Shown: one piece after another, positions 26,471-35,376 of the stretch
Layout of the letters: each line of letters opens with the position of its first letter
Position numbering within the stretch: the first letter of the stretch is position 1
Origin: Frondihabitans sp. PhB188
GTDB lineage: Bacteria; Actinomycetota; Actinomycetes; Actinomycetales; Microbacteriaceae
Length of the DNA: 64,000 bases
Reading direction: 5' to 3'
Assembly (NCBI RefSeq): GCF_003752365.1
Contig: NZ_RJUO01000001.1
Span: 930,001-994,000, forward strand
The notes under the pieces: generated by a model
Seen by the model: the letters and a program-made list of their open reading frames with translations, nothing else
Database searches by the model: none
What the model was told of the DNA's origin: nothing
Position numbers and translations under genes: made by a program

Positions 26471-26489
26471 CTAAACATCCGATGTCTAG
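26471..26489. promoter_or_regulatory. Palindromic candidate operator between divergent fucose operons, site 1
   Basis: CTAAACATC-C-GATGTCTAG is a 19-bp palindrome with one mismatch per arm, midway between the starts at 26381 and 26590. Degraded forms occur at 15782-15800 and 17543-17556. A FadR-type regulator is encoded at the end of the operon and is the natural candidate to bind it. Confidence 0.6.
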
Positions 26490-26589
26490 TGAGTCAAGAG
26501 GAGATTTTCTCTACTCGAGGGACTACTTTAGGCAGGGCAAAGGTGCAGACACTTGATGAATTGCGCCGATTTCGACGATTAGGAGCGCA

Positions 26590-27492
26590 ATGCGATTTCT
26601 CAGGACCGGCCCGCTCGGGTCGGAGCGACCCGCCGTGGCGACCGACGACGGCACGTTCGACATCTCGTCGGTGCTCGACTCCCTCGGGGTGAGAGACATC
26701 GGGCCGGAGTTCTTCGCGGCGGGTGGGATCGACGCCGTCCACAACTCTCTCGGCGCGCTCCCCGCCACGACGCCGGCCGAGCGCATCGGCTCGCCGATTG
26801 CGGCCCCCGGCAAGATCGTCTGCATCGGCCTCAACTACCGAGACCACGCCGCCGAGACGAACGCGGCGATCCCCGACGAGCCGATCGTCTTCATGAAGGA
26901 CCCGTCGACGATCGTCGGTCCGAACGACGACGTGCTCATCCCGCCGACCAGCACGAAGACCGACTGGGAGGTCGAGCTCGGCATCGTGATCGGGGCCGAG
27001 GCGCGGTATCTGGCCTCGCCCGACGAGGCGAGTTCCTGCATCGCCGGCTACGTCGTGTCGCACGACGTCTCGGAGCGCGAGTACCAGCTCGAGCGCGGCG
27101 GACAGTGGGACAAGGGCAAGTCGTGCGAGACGTTCAACCCGCTCGGCCCGGAGCTCGTCACCGCCGACGAGGTCGACCCGTCGAACCTCCGGCTGACGCT
27201 CAGCGTGAACGGCATCTCGCGCCAGGACGGCACGACCGCCAACCTCATCTTCGACGTGCCCTACGTCGTCTGGTACCTCAGCCAGTTCATGGTGCTGCGC
27301 CCCGGCGACCTCGTCAACACGGGCACCCCGGCGGGCGTCGCGCTCGGCCTGCCCGACCACCCGTACCTCCGCGAGGGCGACGTCGTCGACCTCGCGATCG
27401 AGGGGCTGGGTGCTCAGAGGTCGACGTTCCGCCGCGCGACCACGGGCGCCGTCGCGTCATCGGCTGCGTCTTCTCGGGCGGCCCGCGCATGA
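26590..27492 (+). CDS. Fumarylacetoacetate hydrolase family protein, probable 2,4-diketo-3-deoxy-L-fuconate hydrolase
   Basis: 300 residues from ATG at 26590, with AGGAG six bases earlier. FAH-fold signature elements: CIGLNYRDHAAE, PIVFMKDPSTIVGPND, TDWEVELGIVIG with metal-binding acidic residues, GYVVSHDVSEREYQ, and PGDLVNTGTPAGVALG. In oxidative fucose pathways this fold cleaves the diketo acid to pyruvate and L-lactate; aldolase-like activity on ketodeoxyfuconate is the alternative. Its end overlaps the SDR start (ATGA), so both are coupled. The C-terminus carries about 15 extra Ala/Ser/Arg-rich residues after the usual end. Confidence 0.87.
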   Translation: MRFLRTGPLGSERPAVATDDGTFDISSVLDSLGVRDIGPEFFAAGGIDAVHNSLGALPATTPAERIGSPIAAPGKIVCIGLNYRDHAAETNAAIPDEPIVFMKDPSTIVGPNDDVLIPPTSTKTDWEVELGIVIGAEARYLASPDEASSCIAGYVVSHDVSEREYQLERGGQWDKGKSCETFNPLGPELVTADEVDPSNLRLTLSVNGISRQDGTTANLIFDVPYVVWYLSQFMVLRPGDLVNTGTPAGVALGLPDHPYLREGDVVDLAIEGLGAQRSTFRRATTGAVASSAASSRAARA

Positions 27493-28238
27493 CCGGGCAG
27501 CTGGACGGCCTCCGCGCCGTCGTCACCGGCGGCGCCTCGGGTATCGGGGCCGCGATCGTCGACGCTCTGCTCGCCGGCGGCGCCCGAGTGGCCGTCATCG
27601 ACCGCGCCACCGACGGAAGCCACCCCGATGCCTTCGCCGTGCAGGCCGACATCGGCGACGACGCCTCCGTGCGCGCGGCGATCGACGCCATCGCGGCCGA
27701 GCTCGGCGGCATCGACACCCTCGTGAACAACGCGGGCATCGGCGCTCAAGGCACGGTCGAGGCGAACGACGACGAGGAGTGGCACCGCGTCTACGACGTC
27801 AACGTCGTCGGGCTCGTCCGTGTCTCGCGCGCCGCGCTCCCCCACCTGCGCGCCGCCGGGGCCGCGTCGATCGTGAACACCTGCTCGATCGCGGCCACCG
27901 CGGGGCTCCCCCAGCGGGCGCTGTACTCGGCGACGAAGGGGGCCGTGCTGGCGCTGACGCGCGCCATGGCGGCCGACCACCTCCGCGAGGGGATCCGCGT
28001 GAACTGCGTCAACCCCGGCACCGCCGATACGCCCTGGGTCGGGCGCCTGCTCGACTCGGCCGACGACCCCGCCGCCGAGCGCGCCGCCCTCGAGGCGCGA
28101 CAGCCGCACGGCCGGCTGGTCTCGGCCGCCGAGGTGGCCGCCGCCGTCGCGTACCTCGTCAGCCCCGCCGCATCGTCGACCACCGGCACGTCGATCGCCG
28201 TCGACGGCGGGATGCAGAACCTGCGCCTGCGCGACTGA
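27489..28238 (+). CDS. Short-chain dehydrogenase, probable 2-keto-3-deoxy-L-fuconate dehydrogenase
   Basis: 249 residues; ATG overlaps the upstream TGA by 4 nt. Classical SDR motifs: VVTGGASGIGAAI (cofactor), LVNNAGIG, the catalytic Ser in NTCSIAATAG, YSATKG (Tyr/Lys), and VNCVNPGTADTPWV. Coupling to the FAH-fold gene and divergence from fuconate dehydratase favour oxidation of 2-keto-3-deoxy-L-fuconate to the 2,4-diketo acid. A fucose dehydrogenase role is possible, but an aldo/keto reductase already fills that step. Confidence 0.87.
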   Translation: MTGQLDGLRAVVTGGASGIGAAIVDALLAGGARVAVIDRATDGSHPDAFAVQADIGDDASVRAAIDAIAAELGGIDTLVNNAGIGAQGTVEANDDEEWHRVYDVNVVGLVRVSRAALPHLRAAGAASIVNTCSIAATAGLPQRALYSATKGAVLALTRAMAADHLREGIRVNCVNPGTADTPWVGRLLDSADDPAAERAALEARQPHGRLVSAAEVAAAVAYLVSPAASSTTGTSIAVDGGMQNLRLRD

Positions 28239-28345
28239 CCCCGCCTCTGAAAATTCAAGGAGATTTGTGGCGCGGCGGCCTCGGATCGCACTGAGGCCGC
28301 CGCCCGACGCCGGTTTCTCCGTGAAATTCGGAGGCGGGGCGGGGG

Positions 28346-28351
28346 TAGCGT
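28346..28351 (+). promoter_or_regulatory. Leaderless -10 hexamer
   Basis: TAGCGT followed by 6 nt and the ATG at 28358; this fixes the start of the small gene. Confidence 0.55.
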
Positions 28352-28357
28352 GCAGGC

Positions 28358-28594
28358 ATGAGCGACTTCACGTACCAGGGCCCCGCCGACATCGACCGGG
28401 CCATCGGCTACTTCGTCGGGTTGGACGACAGCGAGAAAGACGCCCTGGCCGTCATCGAGTTCGACGGCGTCATCGACGAGCTGCAGGCCGAGTACGAGAA
28501 GGCCAGCGCCGACCCGGCGTACCGCCCCACCGACGACTTCCTGGTGCGCCTCGGCGACTACCTCGGCATGGCGGGTGACAGCGCCACGGCTTAG
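28358..28594 (+). CDS. Small acidic hypothetical protein
   Basis: 78 residues, strongly acidic (many Asp/Glu), no Cys, no membrane segment. It begins [19 protein letters not shown] 6 nt after a TAGCGT hexamer. The stop overlaps tail-to-tail with the stop of the convergent winged-helix gene (TTAG). I do not recognise a family. The helical, charged sequence could be a small binding or regulatory protein. Confidence 0.6.
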   Translation: MSDFTYQGPADIDRAIGYFVGLDDSEKDALAVIEFDGVIDELQAEYEKASADPAYRPTDDFLVRLGDYLGMAGDSATA

Positions 28595-29766
28595 GCGGTC
28601 AGCGCCCGCTCGAACGGGGTGCGGAACACTGGCTTGACCAGCGCCCCGCCGAGACGCTCCTGCAGCGAGGCCCCCGCAGCGGCAGCCAGCGCAGGAACGT
28701 CGGTGCCCCGATCGGCCACCACCTTCACCCGAACCTCTCCGTCGGCCGCCACGGCCCACCCGCCGACGATCTCCCCACCCCACCACACGGTCGGCCCGAG
28801 GTTGCCGTTGGTGTCGAAGTGCGGGGCGGGGTCGACGCCGAAGAACCACCCCCGCTGCTTGTAGCCCATCGGCGTCGGGTCGAGGGCGGGCAGCAGCGTG
28901 ATGGCCGGCGGCGCGGGCTCGACGTCGAGCTCCGCGCCCGCGAGGGCGACGCCGGGCTCGCCGTCGAGGTCGACCTCGTCGATCGCCAGGCGCCCGAGGG
29001 CGGCCCGCACGGCGGTCTTGGTCCACCCCGTCCACCACTCGATGTCAGAGACGGGTGCCGGACCGAACACGCGCAGCCACTCCTCGACGAGCGACGCCTG
29101 CGCCTCGGCCTGCTCGACGACCGGCAGCCCGTCGGGCCACCAGTGCTCGAGCGGCTCCCAGCGGTGCAGGCGGGTCGTCCACTCCCCCGCCGCCGTGCCG
29201 CGGACGATGCTCCCCTCGGCGCTCATCAGCGTCAGCAGGATGCTCGTCACGTTCTGAGCGAGGTCGGACTTCACGCGAGGGACGATCGCCGTGCGGAGCC
29301 GCGGCTCGTCTGTGCTGAGCTGCGCGCCGGTGGCCGTACCGCGGGCGAGGAGGCCTGCGTGAGCACCCCGCTCGACCTCGGACACCCAGGCCCCGATATC
29401 GCCTGCGATCGACGGCTCGGTGCCGTTCAGCTCGAGCATGCGCACGAGGCGCCTGCGGAGCGTCACGGCGAGGGGCGTGCTGGCCGCGGCCTGCACGACG
29501 GGGACGATCTCGCGGGGGAAGACGAAGAGCGTGCGGCGCATGGCCATCCAGCGGACGAGCGCCCGGCGGTCGTACATGGCGGCCTGGACGTCGGCGATGG
29601 TCAGGTCGCGGGCGCGCGCGAGCACCTGCAGATAAACCGAGGCGGGGTCGGTGGCGTGGAGCGCGAGCACCGACCGGGTCGCCTGCTCGGGAGTCGCGGC
29701 GTCGCCCGTGAGGTGGTGCCGCCGCACGAGGAGCGCCCGGCGATCGGCTGCGGTGAAGGTGCGCAT
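28591..29766 (-). CDS. Winged-helix DNA-binding domain protein (AlkZ-like/HTH_42)
   Basis: 391 residues from ATG at 29766, 6 nt after a TACGGT -10 on the minus strand (leaderless). Family features: [14 protein letters not shown] near the start, [37 protein letters not shown], and the late [20 protein letters not shown] stretch. This group includes DNA glycosylases of the AlkZ/YcaQ type that unhook crosslinks or alkylated bases, although many members are uncharacterised. No biosynthetic gene cluster stands beside it, so a housekeeping repair role is the simplest reading. Confidence 0.82.
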   Translation of the reverse strand: MRTFTAADRRALLVRRHHLTGDAATPEQATRSVLALHATDPASVYLQVLARARDLTIADVQAAMYDRRALVRWMAMRRTLFVFPREIVPVVQAAASTPLAVTLRRRLVRMLELNGTEPSIAGDIGAWVSEVERGAHAGLLARGTATGAQLSTDEPRLRTAIVPRVKSDLAQNVTSILLTLMSAEGSIVRGTAAGEWTTRLHRWEPLEHWWPDGLPVVEQAEAQASLVEEWLRVFGPAPVSDIEWWTGWTKTAVRAALGRLAIDEVDLDGEPGVALAGAELDVEPAPPAITLLPALDPTPMGYKQRGWFFGVDPAPHFDTNGNLGPTVWWGGEIVGGWAVAADGEVRVKVVADRGTDVPALAAAAGASLQERLGGALVKPVFRTPFERALTA

Positions 29767-29803
29767 GCTCCGACCGTAGCGTCAGCCGCCGACACCCAGG
29801 GCC

Positions 29804-29836
29804 GTTCGCGCAACGGTCACCGGCCGTTCACATTTC
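29804..29836 (+). promoter_or_regulatory. PHO box upstream of alkaline phosphatase
   Basis: Three consecutive 11-bp units, GTTCGCGCAAC, GGTCACCGGCC and GTTCACATTTC, match the GTTCACC-type direct repeats bound by actinobacterial PhoP. A fourth, weaker unit (ATTGCAGATTC) follows. The array ends 65 nt before the phosphatase start, so phosphate-starvation control is expected. Confidence 0.72.
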
Positions 29837-29901
29837 ATTGCAGATTCATAGGCAACCTAGAGGAAGTCCCCCGCTCGGGGGGCGTCAACGAGGAGACTGC
29901 A

Positions 29902-31593
29902 ATGCGAAAAACAGCCAGCACCCGTCACAGAAGAGTCGCGATCGTAGCCGGCGTCGTCGCCGCCGCTGTCCTGCTTCCCAGCGCGGCATTCGCCGGCGCT
30001 GAGGCCGCTCTGTCGCAGAACGGCGGCGCCACGCGCCTGGCCGGCGACCAGACCGCGGCCGTCAAGGCCGCCATCAAGGGCTCCAAGGCGAAGAACGTCA
30101 TCCTGCTCATCGGCGACGGCATGGGCGATTCCGAGATCACCGTCGCGCGCAACTACGCGTACGGCGCCGCCGGTCGCTTCCCCGGCCTCGACGCGCTGCC
30201 GCTGACCGGCTCGTACACGACCTACTCCCTCTACAACTCCGGCCCGGACAAGGGCAAGCCCGACTACGTGACCGACTCCGCCGCTTCGGGCAGCGGCTGG
30301 GCCACCGGCACCAAGACCTACGACGGCGCCATCTCCGTCGACATCGACGGCGCCCCGCAGGCGACCATCACCGAGATCGCCAAAGCGAACGGCTACCGGA
30401 CCGGCGATGTCTCCACCGCCGAGATCCAGGACGCCACCCCGGCCGTCCAGGTCGCCCACGTCGACGCGCGCAGCTGCTACGGCCCCGACTCGACCTCGTG
30501 CGGAGACGACTCGCTCGTCAACGGCGGCCTCGGCTCGATCAGCGAACAGCTGATCGGCACGCGCCCCGACCTCACGCTCGGCGGCGGCTCGACCAGCTTC
30601 ACGCAGACCGCGAAGGCCGGCAAGTACCAGGGCCAGACCCTCTTCGACCAGGCCGAGGAGCGCGGCTACAACGTCGTCTCGACCGGGGCCGAGCTCGCCG
30701 CCGTCAAGAAGGCCGACCAGAAGAACCCCGTCCTCGGCCTCTTCACCCCGGGCAACTTCCCCACCCGATTCGCCCCCAGCACGGCGACCGTCGGCGGAGC
30801 CAGCCTCGCCCCCGTCACCTGCCAGCCGAACCCGGAGCGCCTCGGCTCCGATCTCAGCCTCAAGACGCTGACCAGCAAGGCGATCTCGCTCCTGAACAAG
30901 CCGAAGGACGGCAAGGGCTTCTTCCTGCAGGTCGAGGGCGCATCCATCGACAAGCAGGATCATGCCGCCAACGCGTGCGGCCAGATCGGCGAGACGATCG
31001 ACTTCGATGAGGCCATCCAGTCCGCGCTCGCCTTCGCGAAGAAAGACGGCAACACGCTCGTCATCGCTACCGCCGACCACGCCCACACGAGCCAGATCGT
31101 CGACTCGACGCCCCCGGCGACCCTCAGCACCGCGCTGACGACGGTCGACGGCACCACGATGAAGGTCGCCTACGGCACCGCTGCGGCCGGCGGATCGCAG
31201 CAGCACACCGGAACCCAGGTTCGCATCGCGGCCTACGGCCCGGGAGCGGCGAACGTCGTCGGCCTGACCGATCAGACCGACACCTTCTTCACCATGGCCC
31301 GCGCTCTGAAGCTCGACACCGACACGGCGTCGCTCAGCGACAAGGGCCGCGCCTCGGCGAGCGACTCGCGTCCGCGCCCCTCGGAGAAGGTGACGATCAC
31401 CGGCACGAAGTTCGCCGGCGACCGCCAGGTGAGCGTCACGGTCGGCTCGGCCGATCTCGGCACGTTCGACGTGATCGACGGCTCGGTGTCGGTGAAGCTC
31501 ACGGCTCCCGTGAAGCTCGGCGACGTGGCGATCACGCTGAGCGGCGTGCAGACCGGCCATGACGCCGTCGCGAAGATCCGCGTCACCAAGTAG
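29902..31593 (+). CDS. Secreted alkaline phosphatase (PhoA family)
   Basis: 563 residues from ATG at 29902, seven bases after AGGAG. A Sec signal peptide ends near residue 30 ([12 protein letters not shown]). Catalytic features: metal Asp72 in [11 protein letters not shown] and the nucleophile Ser126 in [16 protein letters not shown], then [17 protein letters not shown] and [11 protein letters not shown] with metal ligands. Residues after about 490 form an additional Ig/IPT-like beta domain ([19 protein letters not shown]), longer than plain PhoA. It releases phosphate from organic esters outside the cell. A PHO box lies upstream and a terminator downstream. Confidence 0.93.
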   Translation: MRKTASTRHRRVAIVAGVVAAAVLLPSAAFAGAEAALSQNGGATRLAGDQTAAVKAAIKGSKAKNVILLIGDGMGDSEITVARNYAYGAAGRFPGLDALPLTGSYTTYSLYNSGPDKGKPDYVTDSAASGSGWATGTKTYDGAISVDIDGAPQATITEIAKANGYRTGDVSTAEIQDATPAVQVAHVDARSCYGPDSTSCGDDSLVNGGLGSISEQLIGTRPDLTLGGGSTSFTQTAKAGKYQGQTLFDQAEERGYNVVSTGAELAAVKKADQKNPVLGLFTPGNFPTRFAPSTATVGGASLAPVTCQPNPERLGSDLSLKTLTSKAISLLNKPKDGKGFFLQVEGASIDKQDHAANACGQIGETIDFDEAIQSALAFAKKDGNTLVIATADHAHTSQIVDSTPPATLSTALTTVDGTTMKVAYGTAAAGGSQQHTGTQVRIAAYGPGAANVVGLTDQTDTFFTMARALKLDTDTASLSDKGRASASDSRPRPSEKVTITGTKFAGDRQVSVTVGSADLGTFDVIDGSVSVKLTAPVKLGDVAITLSGVQTGHDAVAKIRVTK

Positions 31594-31605
31594 CGCATCG
31601 CGAGA

Positions 31606-31667
31606 GACCCCCGCCTCCGGCACCCGCGCACAGTCGCGGCTCACGTGCCACGCCGGAGCGGGGGTCT
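31606..31667 (+). terminator. Terminator after alkaline phosphatase
   Basis: GACCCCCGCcTCCGGC pairs with GCCGGAGCGGGGGTC across about 30 nt, starting 13 nt after the stop codon. It is followed by TTCC rather than a T run, as is usual in this GC-rich DNA. Confidence 0.7.
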
Positions 31668-31775
31668 TCCGTACGCCCCGAGCGAAGCCCACCTCGCGTT
31701 CACCGCCCGGCCACGAACCGTTTCGTCCGGTCGGCGAGGCTTGCCGGGCCCGCCCACCGATCTGAACGGACACGC

Positions 31776-34294
31776 ATGCGCCCGCCCCTCGTGAAGCTGG
31801 GAGCCATCACGCTCACCGGCTCGCTCGCCTTCGCCGGCATCCTCGTCGCCACCACCACTGCCCAGGCCGCTCCCGACTCCGGGATCGTCATCAACGAGAT
31901 CGAGTCGCAGGGCGGAACCCCGGGCGACTGGATCGAGTTCGCCAACCTCTCGCCGACGGCCGTCGACATGTCGGGCATGGTCGTCAGAGACGACGTCGAC
32001 ACCGACTCGTACGTGATTCCCGACGGCACGACGATCGCGCCGGGTGCGTTCTTCACGGTCGATCAGCTCGGCGGCACCGGCGTGACGACGGGCTTCGACT
32101 TCGGCCTCGGCGGTGCCGACTCCGTCCGCCTCTACGACGCAGACGGCACGACGCTCGTCGACGCGCACACCTGGACCGCCCACGCGACCACGACGTACGG
32201 CCGCACCGCAGACGGCTCGTTCCGGACGACCTCCGGGGCGACCGGGACGCCGCCAACGAGTTCCCCGAGCCCACACCGACTCCGACGCCCACTCCGACCG
32301 CCACGCCCACGCCCGGGGGCGGGTCCCCTGCGGGGCTGGCCTTCAACGAGGTCGAGTCGAACGCCGACGACACCGACTGGGCCGAGGTGACGAACACCTC
32401 GACCGAGGCCGTCGACATCTCGGGCTACACCTTCAAGGACAGCGACGACACCCACTCGTACGTGCTGCCCCGGGGCTCGATCGTCGAGCCCGGCGCGTTC
32501 GCCGTCATCGACCAGAAGACCACGACCGACAACGGCTTCGACTTCGGCCTGGGCGCCGACGACGCCGTCCGCCTGTTCGACACCGGTGGCGCCCTCGCTG
32601 TCAGCTACAGCTGGACCACCCACAGCGCGGTGACCTACGGCCGCTGCCCCGACGGCACCGGCGACTGGACGACCACGACCGTCTCGACCAAGGGCGAGGC
32701 GAACGACTGCTCCTCGCCGGTCAGCATCAACGAGGTCGAGTCGAACGGCGGCTCGCCCGACGACTGGGTGGAGCTCACGAACATCGGCGCGTCGACCGTC
32801 GATATCTCGGGCTACGTGTTCAAGGACAGCGACGACACCCACTCGTACGTGATCCCCGCCGGCACCACCGTGGCCGCAGGCGGCTTCACCGTGCTCGACA
32901 CCACGACCGCCTCGACGCCCGACGGCTTCGACTTCGGCCTCGGCGGCGCCGACAGCGCGCGGCTGTTCCTGGCTGACGGCAGCACCCTCGTCGACTCGTC
33001 CAGCTGGACGTCGCACGCAGGAACCACCTACGGCCGCAACCCCGACGGCACCGGCGACTTCGAGCAGACCTCGGAGGCCACCAAGGGCGCCGCGAACCGC
33101 TTCGAGGGCACAGCCGTCGCCGAGACCTGGCCCGGCAGCCCCGACGAGACGGCGCTCGACGCCGAGGTCACGTACACCGGCGACCTCTCGGGCCTCGACT
33201 ACGAGCCCTCCGGCACGTCGAAGGACGGCACCCTGTGGGGTGTCGAGAACGGCAACGGCAAGCTCTACAGGATCGTGTCCGACGCCTCCGGCGGCTGGGC
33301 GCCGGCCACCACCGGCGGCTGGGCCGACGGCAAGGTGCTCCACTACGCCGACGGCACCGGCACGGTCGACGCCGAGGGCGTGACGGTCGCCGACGACTCC
33401 TCCGAAGGCGGCATCTACGTCTCGTCCGAGCGCGACAACGACGTCTCGTCGGTCAGCCGCCCGGCCGTCCTGAAGTACGACGCCACGTCGCCGGCGACCG
33501 TCCTGAACGCCGAGCAGGAGTGGAACCTCGCGGCCGACTTCCCCGGCCTCGGCGCGAACTCGGGCCTCGAGGGCGTCACCTGGATCCCCGACGCGTTCCT
33601 GACCGGGAGCGGCTTCGTCGACGGTTCGACGAACGCCGCCTACGAGCCCGCCGACTACGCGGGCCACGGCGACGGCCTCTTCTTCGTCGGAGTCGAGGGC
33701 ACCGCCAGCGTCTACGCCTACGCGCTCCTCAGCGACGGCGGCTTCCACCGCGTCGCCACGATCGCTACGTCCTTCCCGGTCGTCGCCGACGTGCAGTTCG
33801 ACGCCGACCTCGGTCGGCTCTGGGTCGTCTGCGACGACGCCTGCGAGGGCCAGACGGCACTGTTCTCGATCGACGACTCCGGTGCGTTCACTCAGAGCTC
33901 GCTCTACGACGCCCCGTCGAACGCCGACCCGGCCCTCGCCAACGAGGGCTTCGCGATCGCTCCGGCCGCCACGTGCACGACCGACGGCGAGCGCGAGACG
34001 TTCTATGCCGACGACAACGACACCGACGGCTTCTCGTTCCGCGAGGGCAGCTACCCGTGCGAGCCCGCGACGACGACCCCGGGCGCAGGAACGGGCGGCG
34101 GCGACAGCGGAACCGATCCCGCGGGCGTCCTCAGCCCCGACCAGCTCACCGCCGCGAACCGCGGCGACGTCGCCGCGGCCGACCCGTCCCTGGCCTACAC
34201 CGGCACGGACGTCATCGGCACGCTGGCGGTGGCCCTGGCCCTGCTGGTCGCGGGTGCCGGCGCGATCGTGGTGCGACGCCGCCAGAAGGCGTAG
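31776..34294 (+). pseudogene. Lamin-tail-domain surface protein with esterase-like/phytase-like region, frameshifted
   Basis: The gene opens with a signal peptide (to about residue 33) and one lamin-tail domain (INEIESQGGTPGDWIEFAN). It then loses frame at about 32241-32246. The continuation in the next frame reads RDAANEFPEPTPTP, matching the KGEAN and KGAAN ends of the other repeats; one missing C in ACCGGGAC would explain it. Downstream are a Pro-Thr linker, two more lamin-tail domains (INEVES... DDWVELTN), a beta-propeller-like region (DGTLWGVENGNGKLYRI; YVSSERDNDVSS) and a C-terminal LAYTG, membrane helix and RRRQK tail. The tail fits an LAxTG substrate of class E sortase. Either a sequencing slip, phase variation or decay. 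Confidence 0.8.
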
Positions 34295-34316
34295 CCCCGC
34301 CGCACCCTGACCTGCG

Positions 34317-34412
34317 GCACCACGATCGGGACTCGGCACCAGTCCCTCGCCGCTCCGCACCACGATCGGGACTCGGAACCGAGCCCGGTCGTGGTGCGGA
34401 GTCCTGATCGTG
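34317..34412. repeat. Intergenic hairpin element, CACGATCGGGACT family, copy 2
   Basis: GCACCACGATCGGGACTCGG occurs twice (34317 and 34357). The second occurrence pairs with GAGTCCTGATCGTG ending at 34412, and an inner stem also forms. It is the same family as 10504-10600. It lies 22 nt after a stop codon. Confidence 0.8.
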
Positions 34413-34446
34413 GGCGGGGAGCCGGACCGGGGCGCGAGCACGGGGT

Positions 34447-34452
34447 TAGCAT
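34447..34452 (+). promoter_or_regulatory. Leaderless -10 hexamer
   Basis: TAGCAT followed by 6 nt and the GTG at 34459. Confidence 0.55.
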
Positions 34453-34458
34453 CGACGC

Positions 34459-35256
34459 GTGGGGACCAACGCGGACGAACGGCGGCACGAGCTCGAGGCC
34501 ATCGCGTTCGGCGAGGGCACGACGGCGGCGGAGCGCGCCGACGCCCTGCGGGCCCTCGGCGTGAAGCCGGTCAAGGCCGGGCCAGTTCCTGCGCCCGAGT
34601 CGTCGACGGAGGCTATGGAGGATCCCGGGCACGCAGAAGCCGAGACGTCGGCTCCGACTCCGCGATCGCAGTCGCGCATCGTCGCGACGGCGGCCTTGCT
34701 CGCCGGCATGCTCGTCGTGGGCGGCGCGGCCGGCTTCGGGATCCGCACGGCGACAGCCCCCACCGCCGAGGCGACACCCGACTCGGCTCTGACGTCGCGC
34801 CTCGCCGCGGGCGATCCCGCGACGAGCGCATCGGACCCCGCCATGGACTCGACGCTCACGAACGACGACACCCTCAACTCCCCCGCGGCATCGCCCACGA
34901 GCGACGTGTCGACGGCCCAGGCGCAGGCCGACTCGCTGTTCGTGGGCGACCAGACGACGCTCGACAAGTACCCCTTCCCGCCCGACGCCGGAAGCGACAC
35001 CGACTTCACCGCGTCGACCACCCGCCTCGTCCTGACGAGCGCGCAGGGCATGCGCGTCTGGGTGGCCGAGCGAGCAGGCGACGGGGGCGGCTACTGCCTC
35101 CTGATCACGTCGAGAGCCGACTCGTCGAACGGCCTCGCCGGTTCGTCGACGTGTGCCTCTCCGGGCTCGTTCGCCGCCAACGGCATGACGCTCACCATGT
35201 CGTCGTTGACTGCCACCTGGACGGGCAGCTCGGTCGGAATCAGCGTCACGGGCTGA
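34459..35256 (+). CDS. Hypothetical single-pass membrane protein
   Basis: 265 residues from GTG at 34459 behind a leaderless TAGCAT. The first 75 residues are cytoplasmic and begin with a short charged helix (ERRHELEAIAFGEGTTAAERADALRALG), resembling the N-terminal segment of other actinobacterial membrane proteins. One membrane segment lies near 77-97. The outside part is Ser/Thr/Ala-rich, then a compact domain with two Cys (GGYCLLITS; SSTCASPG). No family is recognised. Type II topology with an exported sensor-like domain is the most that can be said. Confidence 0.68.
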   Translation: MGTNADERRHELEAIAFGEGTTAAERADALRALGVKPVKAGPVPAPESSTEAMEDPGHAEAETSAPTPRSQSRIVATAALLAGMLVVGGAAGFGIRTATAPTAEATPDSALTSRLAAGDPATSASDPAMDSTLTNDDTLNSPAASPTSDVSTAQAQADSLFVGDQTTLDKYPFPPDAGSDTDFTASTTRLVLTSAQGMRVWVAERAGDGGGYCLLITSRADSSNGLAGSSTCASPGSFAANGMTLTMSSLTATWTGSSVGISVTG

Positions 35257-35268
35257 CGGGCGCGCACT

Positions 35269-35330
35269 CCCTCCGAGGGGTGCGCGGTATTCCCTCCGAG
35301 GGGTGCGCAGTATTCCCTCCGAAGGGTGCC
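35269..35330. repeat. 23-bp tandem repeat, 2.7 copies
   Basis: CCCTCCGAGGGGTGCGCGGTATT occupies 35269-35291; near-identical copies follow at 35292-35314 and, truncated, at 35315-35330. Each carries a small CCCTC/GGGG inverted pair. It lies between a stop codon and the next promoter. Confidence 0.85.
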
Positions 35331-35364
35331 CTGGCAGTGCCCCCAAGACCCCAGGTGACGCGGA

Positions 35365-35370
35365 TACGCT
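35365..35370 (+). promoter_or_regulatory. Leaderless -10 hexamer
   Basis: TACGCT followed by 6 nt and the GTG at 35377. Confidence 0.55.
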
Positions 35371-35376
35371 TGAAGC

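Noticed and set aside
23412-26474. A 1020-codon open frame on the plus strand
   Set aside because: Antisense to the binding-protein and fuconate-dehydratase genes, Val/Arg/Gly-rich, no recognisable motif.
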